In this document: positions 1 to 7,751 of the stretch, piece by piece
Layout of the letters: the number at the start of each line of letters is the position of its first letter
Numbering within the stretch: position 1 is the first letter of the stretch
Notes under the pieces: model-generated
The model's input: only the letters and a program-made list of their open reading frames with translations
Told to the model about the DNA's origin: nothing
Database searches by the model: none
From: Amyelois transitella
Lineage: Eukaryota; Arthropoda; Insecta; Lepidoptera; Pyralidae
DNA length: 64,000 nucleotides
Direction: 5' to 3'
NCBI RefSeq assembly: GCF_032362555.1
Contig: NC_083525.1
Location: 667,501-731,500, forward strand
Position numbers and translations under genes: made by a program

Positions 1-48
1 AGCATTGGGTCATGGAGGGCTGATGATGGTTATATCCACATCATCATA

Positions 49-309
49 GTGCCGTGTGGTTCCCGGCACCAATACAAAAAAGAATAGGATCACTGCGTCT
101 CTTTCCCATGGATGTCGTAAAAGGCGACTAAGGGATAGGCTTACAAACTTGGGATTCCTTTGTAGGCGTTGGGTTAGCAACCTGTCACTATTTCAATCTC
201 AATTCTATCATTAAGCCAAAAAGCTGAACGTGGCCATTCGGTCTTTTCAAGTCTGTTGGCTCGGTCTACCCCGTAAGGGATATAGACGTGACCATATGTA
301 TGTATGTAT
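49..309 (+). repeat. Family A repeat (270-bp ATGT-tailed SINE-like element)
   Basis: Full copy. Family layout: a 5' hairpin end TGCCGTGTGGTTCCCGGCA; CATGGATGTCGTAAAAGGCG; AACCTGTCACTATTTGAATC; a stem-loop CAGTCTTTTCAAGACTG; CTCTGTCTACCCCGCAAGGG; GATATAGACGTGA; and a variable ATGT microsatellite. No coding frame. Confidence 0.85.
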
Positions 310-406
310 CATACCCACAATTTACATAATATGTCATTGAAATCAAGTATACACCATAAAACATTTAAATGTGTCCTAAAATTAGAATCTTTCCCCTGAA
401 TTACAG

Positions 407-607
407 GAACGTTCTCGTACGTGGACCCCCGTCAGAAGGTCCGCACTGTGGACTACGTGGCCGACAAGGAGGGCTTCCATCCGGTGCTGAGCGAGCAGCC
501 CCCGGAGCACCCGGCCGACTCGGACTCCGTGGCGAGGGCTAAGGACAAACACTATCAGCTCTACGCCAAGATAGCTGAGGAACACGCTCAGCATCCGCAT
601 CCAGTTG
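407..607 (+). CDS. Cuticular protein exon with RR chitin-binding motif
   Basis: 201-bp exon. Its first two bases complete a Gly codon split by the upstream intron, and the frame is open throughout. The donor is GTTG|GTAAGC. Confidence 0.87.
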
Positions 608-1948
608 GTAAGCTGAATGTTGGACCGTAAACACTGAAGTTTGTTGGTAGTGTTCACTTATTTCCTATTATTACTGATACTAGCTGTGCCCGCGACTTCG
701 TTCGCGTGGAATAGTTATTTTGGGCATCATTGAAGCCCTCAAGGATGAATAATTTTTCCCCGTTTTTTTTTCACATTTTCCATTATTACTTCGCTCCAAA
801 AGTTGCAGCGTGATGTTATATAGCCTAAAGCCATCCTCGATAAATGGTCTATTCAACACAAAAAGAATTTTTCAATTCTAAACCAGTAGTTCCTGAGATT
901 AGCGCGTTCAAACAAACAAACAAAAAAACTCTTCAGCTTTATAAAATTAATAATAATAGATAATTAAACATGCAGAGCAGTGTACATCTTTTTATTCAAG
1001 GATTGATCGATGACAAAACATTCAGTGACATTATATATCCTACTACTATTATAAAGGCGAAAGTTTGTATGGATGTTTGTTACTCTTTCACGCAAAAACT
1101 ACTGAACCGATTACCATGAAATTTGGTATGTAGGTAGCTGAAGACCCAGAATAACACATAGGCTACTTTTTATCCCAGAGTTCCCGCGGGATTGATAGGG
1201 TTTCCATGCTAATGAAGTCGCGGGCGGCCTCTAGTAGATTATAAACTCATTTCTAGTATCAGCACACAATAAACACACACATACATAATCATTAGTCCGT
1301 CATTACAAGTGATTTGTTCCTTTTATAACTATTTACTTACTATTTTCTTTTACTGTGTAAATTTCTATGCATTAAAGATATTACAAACAAACAAATCATG
1401 GCTATGGTTATTAGTGCCTTGTGGTTCTTGGCACTAATACAAAAAATGATAGGACCACTCCATCTCTACCCCATGGATGTCGTAAAAGGCGACTAAGGGA
1501 TAGGCTTACAAACTAGGGATTCTTCTTTTAAGCGATTGGCTAAAAGAAACTACTGGTTCGAATTGGAAAAATTATTTTTGCGTTGAATAGACTATTTATC
1601 GAGGAAGACTTTAGGCTATATAACAACACGCTGCAACTATAAAGAGCAAAGAAATAATGGAATATGTGAAAAAAACGGCAAAACAATATTCATCCTTGAG
1701 AGCTCCACTGATGCCCAAAATAACTATACCACGCGGACGAAATCGCGGGCTCAGCTAGTTACTTATAAAGGTGTTACTACATTTCAGACGCCTCATCGCC
1801 TCGCCAATCAGAAGCCGTCGCTCTAGCCGCCGCTAAGCACGCCCAGCTGTTCAGGGTCATAGCTGAGCAGCACGCGAGGATAGCGGCAGAAAGAGAGGCC
1901 CTCCAGAGAGAAGAGGAAGAGAAGAACTTACAGGATTTAGGTCATTAG
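407..1948 (+). CDS. RR-type cuticular protein, last two coding exons (gene partial, 5' part outside the window)
   Basis: Two exons join in frame: 407-607 after a TTACAG acceptor, ending in phase 1 before GTAAGC, and 1788-1948 after ATTTCAG, ending at TAG. The first exon encodes an extended Rebers-Riddiford chitin-binding stretch (GTFSYVDP, then TVDYVADKEGFHPVLSEQPP). In this family that motif folds into a beta sandwich that binds chitin fibres in the secreted cuticle. The remaining residues are Ala-, Glu- and His-rich and hold two related segments, YQLYAKIAEEHAQ in the first exon and LFRVIAEQHARIAAERE in the second, which looks like an internal duplication. The signal peptide and upstream exons lie left of the window. 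The 1180-bp intron is largely repeats (families D, D2, A). Family assignment is firm; the exact RR subclass and gene name are not. Confidence 0.88.
683..958 (+). repeat. Family D repeat (280 bp, reference copy)
   Basis: Starts AGCTGTGCCCGCGACTTCGT, then AGTTATTTTGGGCATCATTG, CTTCGCTCCAAAAGTTGCAG, CGATAAATGGTCTATTCAAC, CCTGAGATTAGCGCGTTCAA, ending in a TTATA...ATTAATA-like tail. A common lepidopteran SINE-like type. In the cuticular gene intron. Confidence 0.78.
1040..1240 (-). repeat. Family D2 repeat
   Basis: Shares only the GCCCGCGAC start and TTATAA end with family D; the middle has CCGCGGGAACTC and ACCAAATTTCATGGTAATCG. Confidence 0.7.
1414..1540 (+). repeat. Family A repeat, 3' half missing
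   Basis: 5' hairpin end to the GGCGAT-equivalent region, then cut by a family D copy. Confidence 0.75.
1545..1757 (-). repeat. Family D repeat, tail truncated
   Basis: Minus copy abutting a family A fragment. Confidence 0.7.
1788..1948 (+). CDS. Cuticular protein terminal coding exon
   Basis: 161-bp exon completing the Asp codon split after 607. It encodes an Ala/Glu-rich helix-like tail ending DLGH and a TAG stop. Candidate poly(A) signals (AATAAA) lie at 2900-2905 and 2922-2927, implying a 3' UTR of about 1 kb that contains a LINE fragment. Confidence 0.85.
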
Positions 1949-2154
1949 CTGCCAAAGATAACGCTTAAGTCAGAATAATGATTAACAGTTTATGTACTTC
2001 TGAGCAACAATAGTGGCCAATGACTATGATTTGATGAGACATGTCCTTTTATGATGAAGTATTCAAATATTTTCATTAATGACAAGGATTTTGCAGTAAA
2101 AGTAGTACTTGTGTTCTATGTTTTTCATAATTATTTTATCATTGTGACCATACG

Positions 2155-2385
2155 ACTTGACATACATAAAATCACGCCTCTTTCCCGGAGGAGTAGGCAG
2201 ATACTACCTCTTTCCACTTGCCACGATCTCTGCATACTTCCTTCGCTTCATCCACATTCATAACTCTCTTCATGCAAGCTCGGCGGTTTCGGGTACTATT
2301 GACCTGACCCTTTACCAGGACGTCCTTAATTTGATCAAGATACGTTCGTCTAGGTCTTCCCACTCCAACCTTACATACCATACGA
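2155..2385 (-). mobile_element. Family B LINE 3' fragment in the cuticular gene 3' UTR
   Basis: Frame GVGRPRRTYLDQIKDVLVKG...DEAKEVCRDRGKWKE; stop in the tail as in the consensus. Confidence 0.75.
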
Positions 2386-3592
2386 CTTGATATTGTACCG
2401 AAATACGCGTCCACAGATTATGTGTAAACTGTGTAAGTGTCTGTACTTAAAAAATCCTTTTTCGTAATCTAACTCGCATGTTAACCTTGCTAATTATTTT
2501 GTGTAATGATTTTTTGGGGGCGAGTGCCATAAAAATTTAGTTACAAAAAATTTTAGAAATTGTTACCAGTTCAATTATTTCTGAGATGCGTTTGATTTAA
2601 TTCATCTTCAATTCAAGTAAGTAGTACGAGTATCATGATCTTAAATTCAAGTAGTTCTCTAAAGTTTCTACCAGTTTTAATAACTTCTAGTGATATCATT
2701 ATTTCTAATTTCGAAAACAAATTTTTATTCAATATGTAAATTTCTAGAAATATTTATGTTATATGAATATTGTGTAAGTATTGATTATAATATTGTATGT
2801 TTCCAAAGTTACCATGAAAATACTCTAAAATGCCATTAAATTTTAATTTTAAGTGTGTAGAGTAACTTCCGTTAAGTTTTGTACATTTGTATAAAAAATA
2901 ATAAAATGAAAATCACATCGAAATAAATGTTTAAACATGTATTTTTTCTTTATTTACTTATATTGTAATGGGGTGAAAAAAAGTTGAAAACTGAAAAGTG
3001 CTGGTCCTAGTGAGGCCTTGCACCTCCGAAGAATTTTGTAACTCTTCTTGAAATAATTTTATTTGGAACAGCTAGTGGATTATCTTTAGAATATTTCATC
3101 CGACCGAGGTTTAATCAAAACCTAATTTTGATATTGTTAAGTGTTAGCTTGTTTAATACGTCATGACATTCAATCATTCATTTACATTCAATCTCGTTCA
3201 TTCTTCAATTCAATCACTTCGTCTGAAAGAATGCCGGGTGGCTCAGCGATCCGGCACGACAGTCTTGTTCGAGACGTGAAACAGAGCGAACGTGGATACA
3301 AATTTGGCAATTTGTCAATAAGCTGATAATTTGTGATTGTGAATACTTTAAAATAAAATTATTCCTGATTAATAATAATAATGTAAGTATATAGTTTTCT
3401 CTTTTTTTGTATTAAGAAATGTTAAGATCATTTTAAAGGTAAGAAATAGTTTCAAACTGATATTTGATTAAAGTTTTCAATGAATTAAAAAATAAGAGAA
3501 GTCTGTCTATTTTTTCAATTCCTGATTCTGAAATCAGTCTTGCTAACATAAAGTACTTATTTGAATAAAACAATTACAATAATGTGTGATCG
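2386..3592. other. AT-rich stretch, no gene seen
   Basis: Probably the end of the cuticular gene 3' UTR up to about 2927, then non-coding DNA. The moderately GC-rich patch at 3225-3300 contains a 61-codon open frame with no recognisable family. It could be part of a worn LTR or repeat, but no repeat partner was seen in the window. Confidence 0.4.
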
Positions 3593-3598
3593 TTTATT
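3593..3598 (-). terminator. AATAAA poly(A) signal of the small peptide gene
   Basis: On the minus strand AATAAA lies about 52 bases after the stop codon of the 58-codon gene, a typical position for a short 3' UTR. Confidence 0.6.
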
Positions 3599-3649
3599 TT
3601 ATGAAACAGTAGCGGGCCGTTGGTGTCAAATGTAAATTCTTCCAGGGAA

Positions 3650-3663
3650 TTAACCGGAGCTGT
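3650..3663 (-). CDS. Small peptide exon 3 (last four codons and stop)
   Basis: After acceptor ATCATTGCAG, 14 bases complete an Asn codon, then Ser-Ser-Gly-stop. It was chosen because it restores phase 1 and is followed by AATAAA. Confidence 0.62.
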
Positions 3664-5377
3664 CTGCAATGATAAAAACATAAATTGCCTCAACTTACAC
3701 TCACATACTTCACACGAAATAACAATAGCAGTTACTATTTTAAAACAAAGTTTTATTTTAGCCTTGGAAAAAGTAAAACCTTCCTTTCAAGTCTTAAATA
3801 AAAAATTGTTTTTAAATAAAGAACATTATACAAAAGAAAGGTATTAAGAAACAGTTCAGCTTGAAATTGGTCTTTATGATATGACGCTAAGAAATTCAGT
3901 ATGATCGGATGATCATTCAACTCTTCATGTAGATATCACATGAGTTCTTTGGGGTAGCAAATAATTATAAAAGTGAACACTGATTGACATACTCGTATCA
4001 ACGCTTAGTCCAAACCGCTGGAACATTTTATAGGTTCATTATATTATCTAGAAATGCTCTAAGCGAGAATGTCCCGAATTAACCTCGTGAACGTTAATTA
4101 ACAGGATTTTTCGTTTTCTGGTGTACATACATAAAATCACGCCTCTTTCCCGGAGGGGTAGTACCTCTTTCCACTTGCCACGATCTCTGCATACTTCCTT
4201 CGCTTCATCCACATTCATAACTCTCTTCATGCAAGCTCGGCGGTTTCGGGTACTTTTCTGTTTTTTTTTTTCACTATGAGAACATAGTGTGCCTGAGAGG
4301 CATTTACTATTACAGCGGGACGTTTTAAGGCGAGGGCTTGACGCTCCTCCTAACAGCCTTTTCGGCAAAAGCGCGCAAGGGGCTCCCAGTTGGGACGAAC
4401 CTCGGCCTTGGACTTTGCCTTTGAGCAATGCGAGCAATGCAAACTCGCGAGCGGATGCTAGGTACTTTTCTGGTGTACTCTAGTGTATTATAGCTTACTT
4501 GAAGGTGGTGGGGGTGGTGGCGGTGGTTGACCACCTCCTCCGAAGCAGCCGGCCGGGGCTGGAGCCTCCTGCAGGCCCGCTGGCTTGTTATCCACGTGCA
4601 TGCCGCTCTGAAAGTCATATCACAAACAGTGAAAATTTAACTGGTAATGTAATGATTTGATGCCTCTGTTCTTGATTGATAGAGCGAATACTTTTATCCA
4701 TAAAAATATTAGGGATAGGCTTACAAACTTGGGATTCTTTTTAGGCGATGGGCTGGCAACCTGTCACTACTTGAATCTCAATTTTATCATTAAGCCAAAT
4801 AGCTGAACGTGGCCATTCAGTTTTTTCAAGACTTTTGGCTCTGTCTACCCCTAAAGTGATATAGACGTGACCATGTGTGTGTATGTAAGACATTAAAAAG
4901 CTTTATCTAAAACACGACTTCAGATGTTTCAGGTACAGAAGTAAGAGGTGGTTTCTCTCTTCTCCTTATATTTTCTGTTGAAACGCGTCAGGACTTTTAA
5001 TTCCTTAACTGTCATCACTACCATGTCATATTTCACGCATATCATTGAATATAGAAATTTTTACAATAGTTTCGGCCACAACATCCAGAGTAGTGAAGTT
5101 GACGTTGTTGAAGAAAATGCTTCAGTGCAGTTTGTTACCGCTCCTTCTGCACTGACGCTTTGGAAGCGGCAGTAAACTTTGTTTTAAGTAATTTATTTGA
5201 CGTCAACCAATGTTGTGAAATCAAAAGATATGACAATTATTAAGTAAATGATATGAAGTGTCCCATAATAATGAATAATTTTTTTTAATTTCAGAATAAA
5301 ATATTTGGCAAAATTGTTCTTACCACAACGGCGAATACTATGGCTAAAATAGCCAAAACAACTCCAACTATCTTCAT
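3650..5377 (-). CDS. Small secreted Gly/Pro-rich peptide, complete three-exon gene, 58 aa
   Basis: Exons 5324-5377, 4499-4607 and 3650-3663 join with phases 0 and 1 and consensus splice sites to give 59 codons including stop. The first exon is a signal-peptide-like segment, MKIVGVVLAILAIVFAVV. The mature part holds SGMHVDNKPAGLQEAP, then APAGCFGGGGQ, a run of eight prolines and a short Ser/Asn tail ending SSG. There is a single Cys in the mature part. A TATA box sits about 50 bases before the ATG. The peptide resembles small cuticle, silk-gland or immune-induced secreted peptides in composition, but I do not recognise a family. Intron 2 holds a chimeric LINE insertion 20 bp from the second exon. 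Exon phases, signal peptide, TATA box and poly(A) signal agree, so a real gene is likely. Confidence 0.75.
4114..4478 (-). mobile_element. Chimeric retro-insertion: unknown A-tailed RNA copy fused to the family B LINE 3' end
   Basis: A 13-bp direct repeat, TTTTCTGGTGTAC, lies at both edges (4114-4126 and 4466-4478). On the minus strand the body begins with about 190 bp of GC-rich unrelated sequence ending in an A11 run (about 4262-4272). It then passes directly into the last ~130 bp of the family B LINE (4127-4257) and its CATAC/ATGT tail. This is the structure left when a LINE reverse transcriptase jumps to the 3' end of a second, polyadenylated RNA. I do not recognise the donor RNA. Confidence 0.7.
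4499..4607 (-). CDS. Small peptide exon 2 (mature peptide, Gly/Pro-rich)
   Basis: Acceptor GACTTTCAG, 36 codons plus one base, donor TTCAA|GTAAGC. It encodes GCFGGGGQ followed by eight Pro. Confidence 0.75.
4711..4888 (+). repeat. Family A repeat, 5' truncated
   Basis: From AGGGATAGGCTTAC to the ATGT tail; in intron 1 of the small peptide gene. Confidence 0.75.
5073..5275 (-). repeat. Family E-related repeat in intron 1 of the small peptide gene
   Basis: Shares GAAGCGG...GACGTCA with family E, and its end matches the ATTATGGGACA-type ends at 22340-22560, 47186-47235, 55960-56040 and 59426-59500. Confidence 0.55.
5324..5377 (-). CDS. Small peptide exon 1 (signal peptide)
   Basis: ATG at 5375-5377, 18 codons, hydrophobic throughout, donor GTG|GTAAGA. 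Confidence 0.75.
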
Positions 5378-5425
5378 GTTAGCACACTTCTATGAACTGT
5401 TACTAATCCTCAGTCAGATATCAAC

Positions 5426-5433
5426 TATATATA
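5426..5433 (-). promoter_or_regulatory. TATA box of the small peptide gene
   Basis: TATATATA about 50 bases upstream of the minus-strand ATG, leaving room for a start site 25-30 bases downstream and a 5' UTR of about 25 bases. Confidence 0.55.
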
Positions 5434-6104
5434 CCTACGAGTAAACGGGCGGTAGGAAATTGAACAATTGTCATCACAATAGGATTCTGCAAACTATTTA
5501 TTTTTAATGATAAACATTTTCACATGTAAATTCTGATAATTGTACCAGAAATTGTACCATAGAGGTTATACATAATATTACTTAATAGTTTCGTGATATT
5601 ATGCTGTATAAAAATGATGCTCAATGTTGGTGAATCTATTTAATGTTGTATGATAAATTGTGTCTAGATTGACAATCTAGACACAATTTATCATAACATT
5701 TGCCTTACTCACTATTAATTCTCTAACAACTTGGTTCCTGATAAAATTGTGCTATGAATTGAGTAATAACGATAATTTTACATATTTACACAAGGTAAGT
5801 ACTTCCTTTAATATTTGTATAAATTAATGTTTTGGCGGAATAGTGTTCCAAATGTGCTGCATACCTAGTGTCATATCTGACGGCTGTTTAAATCTGTGAC
5901 AATGTGTTAGTGATAGCACAGATCGTCGGGTTTGGTTGATCGTGAAATTTTGAAATTTGTCCTATGGGCAAATCAGTGTTATACTAAAACATTGTTAAAT
6001 AATCTTCGTACAAGCATAGAGATGTTTTTATTTAATCTGATTCGTCTCGCTCAGTTCTTTGAGGCTCCGGTTCTCAATGATTTTTCTACAAAATAAAATT
6101 AATA
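5434..6104. other. Intergenic AT-rich DNA with a large palindrome
   Basis: Non-coding in all frames. The only structure seen is the inverted repeat at 5642-5701. Confidence 0.5.
5642..5701. repeat. Long near-perfect palindrome
   Basis: Arms 5649-5671 and 5673-5695 are exact reverse complements (23 bp) around a single A. With a 2-nt bulge the match continues to AATGTT on each side. Confidence 0.9.
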
Positions 6105-6106
6105 TA

Positions 6107-7427
6107 CTACTCTGTCAAGAAAGTAGCAGGAAAAGATCAATAATACACAAACTGTTTGTTATTCATCCAAATTTATTTTATCACCTTCAAAATATGCTCC
6201 TTTAGAAACGATACACTTACGCCAACGAATAATCCAATCATCAAAACATTTTTTAAACGCTGTTTCCGGAATTGAGGTCAGTTCTCGCCGCGAATTCTCT
6301 TTTATGTCTTCTACCGATTGAAAACGGGTGCCACGAAGTGGTAATTTGAGTTTAGGAAAAAGAAAAAAGTCGGCTGGAGCCATATCTGGTGAATATGGTG
6401 GATGCTCGATGGTATTTGTTGAGTGTTTGGTTAAAAATTCGTTCACAATGATGGCCTTGTGCGAAGGTGCATTATTATGGTGCAAAATCCAAGAATTTTC
6501 TTTCCACAAATCTGGCCTTTTTCGTCGGATTTGCTCTCTTAAACGCCGCATAACACTCAAATAATATTCCTTATTTTCCGTTTGACCTTCCGGCAAGAAT
6601 TCCGAGTGCACAACACCGCCATAGTCAAAGAAAACAGTCAACATGACTTTGACTTTTGAACGACTTTGGCGTGGTTTTTTCGGTTTCGGTTCAGTTGGAA
6701 GGCGCCACTCCGAAGCTTGTTGACTAGTTTGCATGTCAAACTCGTAAACCCACGTCTCGTCACCAGTAACAATGCGTTTCATGAATGTTGGGTCGGAATT
6801 GACTCGTTCTAGCATGTCCTCAGCGACTCTCATGCGATTGAGTTTTTGAAAAAAATTCAGGTCTTTTGGGACTAGCCGAGCGGCAACATGTTTCATACCC
6901 AAATTATTAGTTAAAATGGTACGGATCGACTCGTGAGAAACAGAAAGTTCGGTGGCTATCTCTCTCAAAGTTGAATGAGGATTTTCAGTCACTATTTCCT
7001 TCACTTTTGCGATGTTAACTTCAGTTGCAGACGTTGATGGCCTACCAGAGCGAGGCAAATCTTCCATCACATCTCGACCACTTTTGAACGCTTTGTACCA
7101 CTCATAAGCACGAGTTTTTGATAAAGTCGATTCACCGTAAGCCTTCTGTAACATTTTCAGTGACTCCGAACACGATATTCCATTGGCAATGCAAAATTTA
7201 AGACAAACTCTTTGTTCGATGTTTTTATCCATTATGAAATTAGCAATACACACTAGATATGATATAACTAAAAATAGCACTGTATTTAATGTAAACAACA
7301 GATGCAACTCAAACTCCGCGCCAAAATGGAAAACAGTTGTGCCAATCTAACAACAACAAAAAAAACAAAAATTTGAATTTGGAACCATAAATAAATAATC
7401 CATTCCCGATACTTTTCTGACTGAATG
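6107..7427 (-). mobile_element. mariner element, copy 1 (full length)
   Basis: 1321 bp bounded by TA dinucleotides (6105-6106 and 7428-7429), with imperfect terminal inverted repeats of about 27 bp (CTGTCAAGAAAGTA at one end, CAGTCAGAAAAGTA at the other). It contains one complete transposase frame. It lies about 170 bp past the stop codon of the CRAL-TRIO gene, in inverted orientation to copy 2. The near identity of the two copies indicates recent mobility. Confidence 0.95.
6159..7232 (-). CDS. mariner transposase (DD34D type), intact frame with catalytic Asp-to-Asn change
   Basis: 357 codons from MDKN; the frame extends 25 codons upstream, but MDKN is the family start and is shared with copy 2. 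The N-terminal paired-like helix-turn-helix DNA-binding region (about residues 1-110) includes SGRPSTS. The catalytic core has D158 (VTGDETWV) and D288 (APADFF), correctly spaced for D94D34D. The middle Asp, expected in HHDNAPSH, is Asn253 here (HHNNAPSH) because of one transition at position 6476. The cut-and-paste enzyme needs all three acids to bind the metal ions, so this copy should bind DNA but not cut it. No stops or frameshifts. Confidence 0.93.
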   Translation of the reverse strand: MDKNIEQRVCLKFCIANGISCSESLKMLQKAYGESTLSKTRAYEWYKAFKSGRDVMEDLPRSGRPSTSATEVNIAKVKEIVTENPHSTLREIATELSVSHESIRTILTNNLGMKHVAARLVPKDLNFFQKLNRMRVAEDMLERVNSDPTFMKRIVTGDETWVYEFDMQTSQQASEWRLPTEPKPKKPRQSRSKVKVMLTVFFDYGGVVHSEFLPEGQTENKEYYLSVMRRLREQIRRKRPDLWKENSWILHHNNAPSHKAIIVNEFLTKHSTNTIEHPPYSPDMAPADFFLFPKLKLPLRGTRFQSVEDIKENSRRELTSIPETAFKKCFDDWIIRWRKCIVSKGAYFEGDKINLDE

Positions 7428-7586
7428 TATAATGTTATTTTTCCGTTCATCTGACGTCCACTGCGTCTTTTCTCCACGCGACATTAGGTCACTTTTCAAA
7501 ATCCTTTTAAGAAGATAAAAAAACTTAATAGGAAAGCAATGCATTGTTAGAATTAGAATAGAAGGCAATTAAAAACAATATCATAA

Positions 7587-7592
7587 TTTATT
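7587..7592 (-). terminator. AATAAA near the CRAL-TRIO stop codon
   Basis: AATAAA begins 8 bases after the TGA on the minus strand. It is usable only if the 3' UTR is very short; another signal may lie beyond. Confidence 0.35.
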
Positions 7593-7599
7593 TAATCCC

Positions 7600-7751
7600 T
7601 CAGTCAATATCTAGTTTCTTGAAGCTGCCTTGGATCCCAAACAGGTCTTCGATGGTGGCGGCCTTCCCTGGCCGCTTCTTTTCGTCCACTCGTTTCAGAT
7701 TTTCCTCGGTCCAATACTCTGGGTTTTGTTTCAATCGTTCTGTCAATTCCT
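7600..7751 (-). CDS. CRAL-TRIO gene coding exon 6 (terminal)
   Basis: Acceptor TATTTTCCAG completes a Glu codon; 50 residues ending GSFKKLDID, then TGA. It lies between two inverted mariner copies. Confidence 0.9.

Noticed and set aside
49..309. Family A as a Helitron/HINE because of the terminal hairpin and microsatellite
   Set aside because: Possible, but no CTRR end or A-T / T-T target pattern was confirmed and the LINE-like 3' end explains the tail better; left as an alternative.
2172..2414. Small frames with KEVCRDRGKWKEV seen at many places
   Set aside because: All are 5'-truncated ends of the family B LINE, not host genes.
3141..3326. 61-codon frame and possible solo LTR at 3140-3400
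   Set aside because: No TG...CA ends with matching target duplication and no second copy in the window.
7233..7307. 25-codon N-terminal extension of the mariner transposase
   Set aside because: Upstream of the family start MDKN, hydrophobic, and overlaps the 5' untranslated and terminal-repeat region; frame openness alone is not support.
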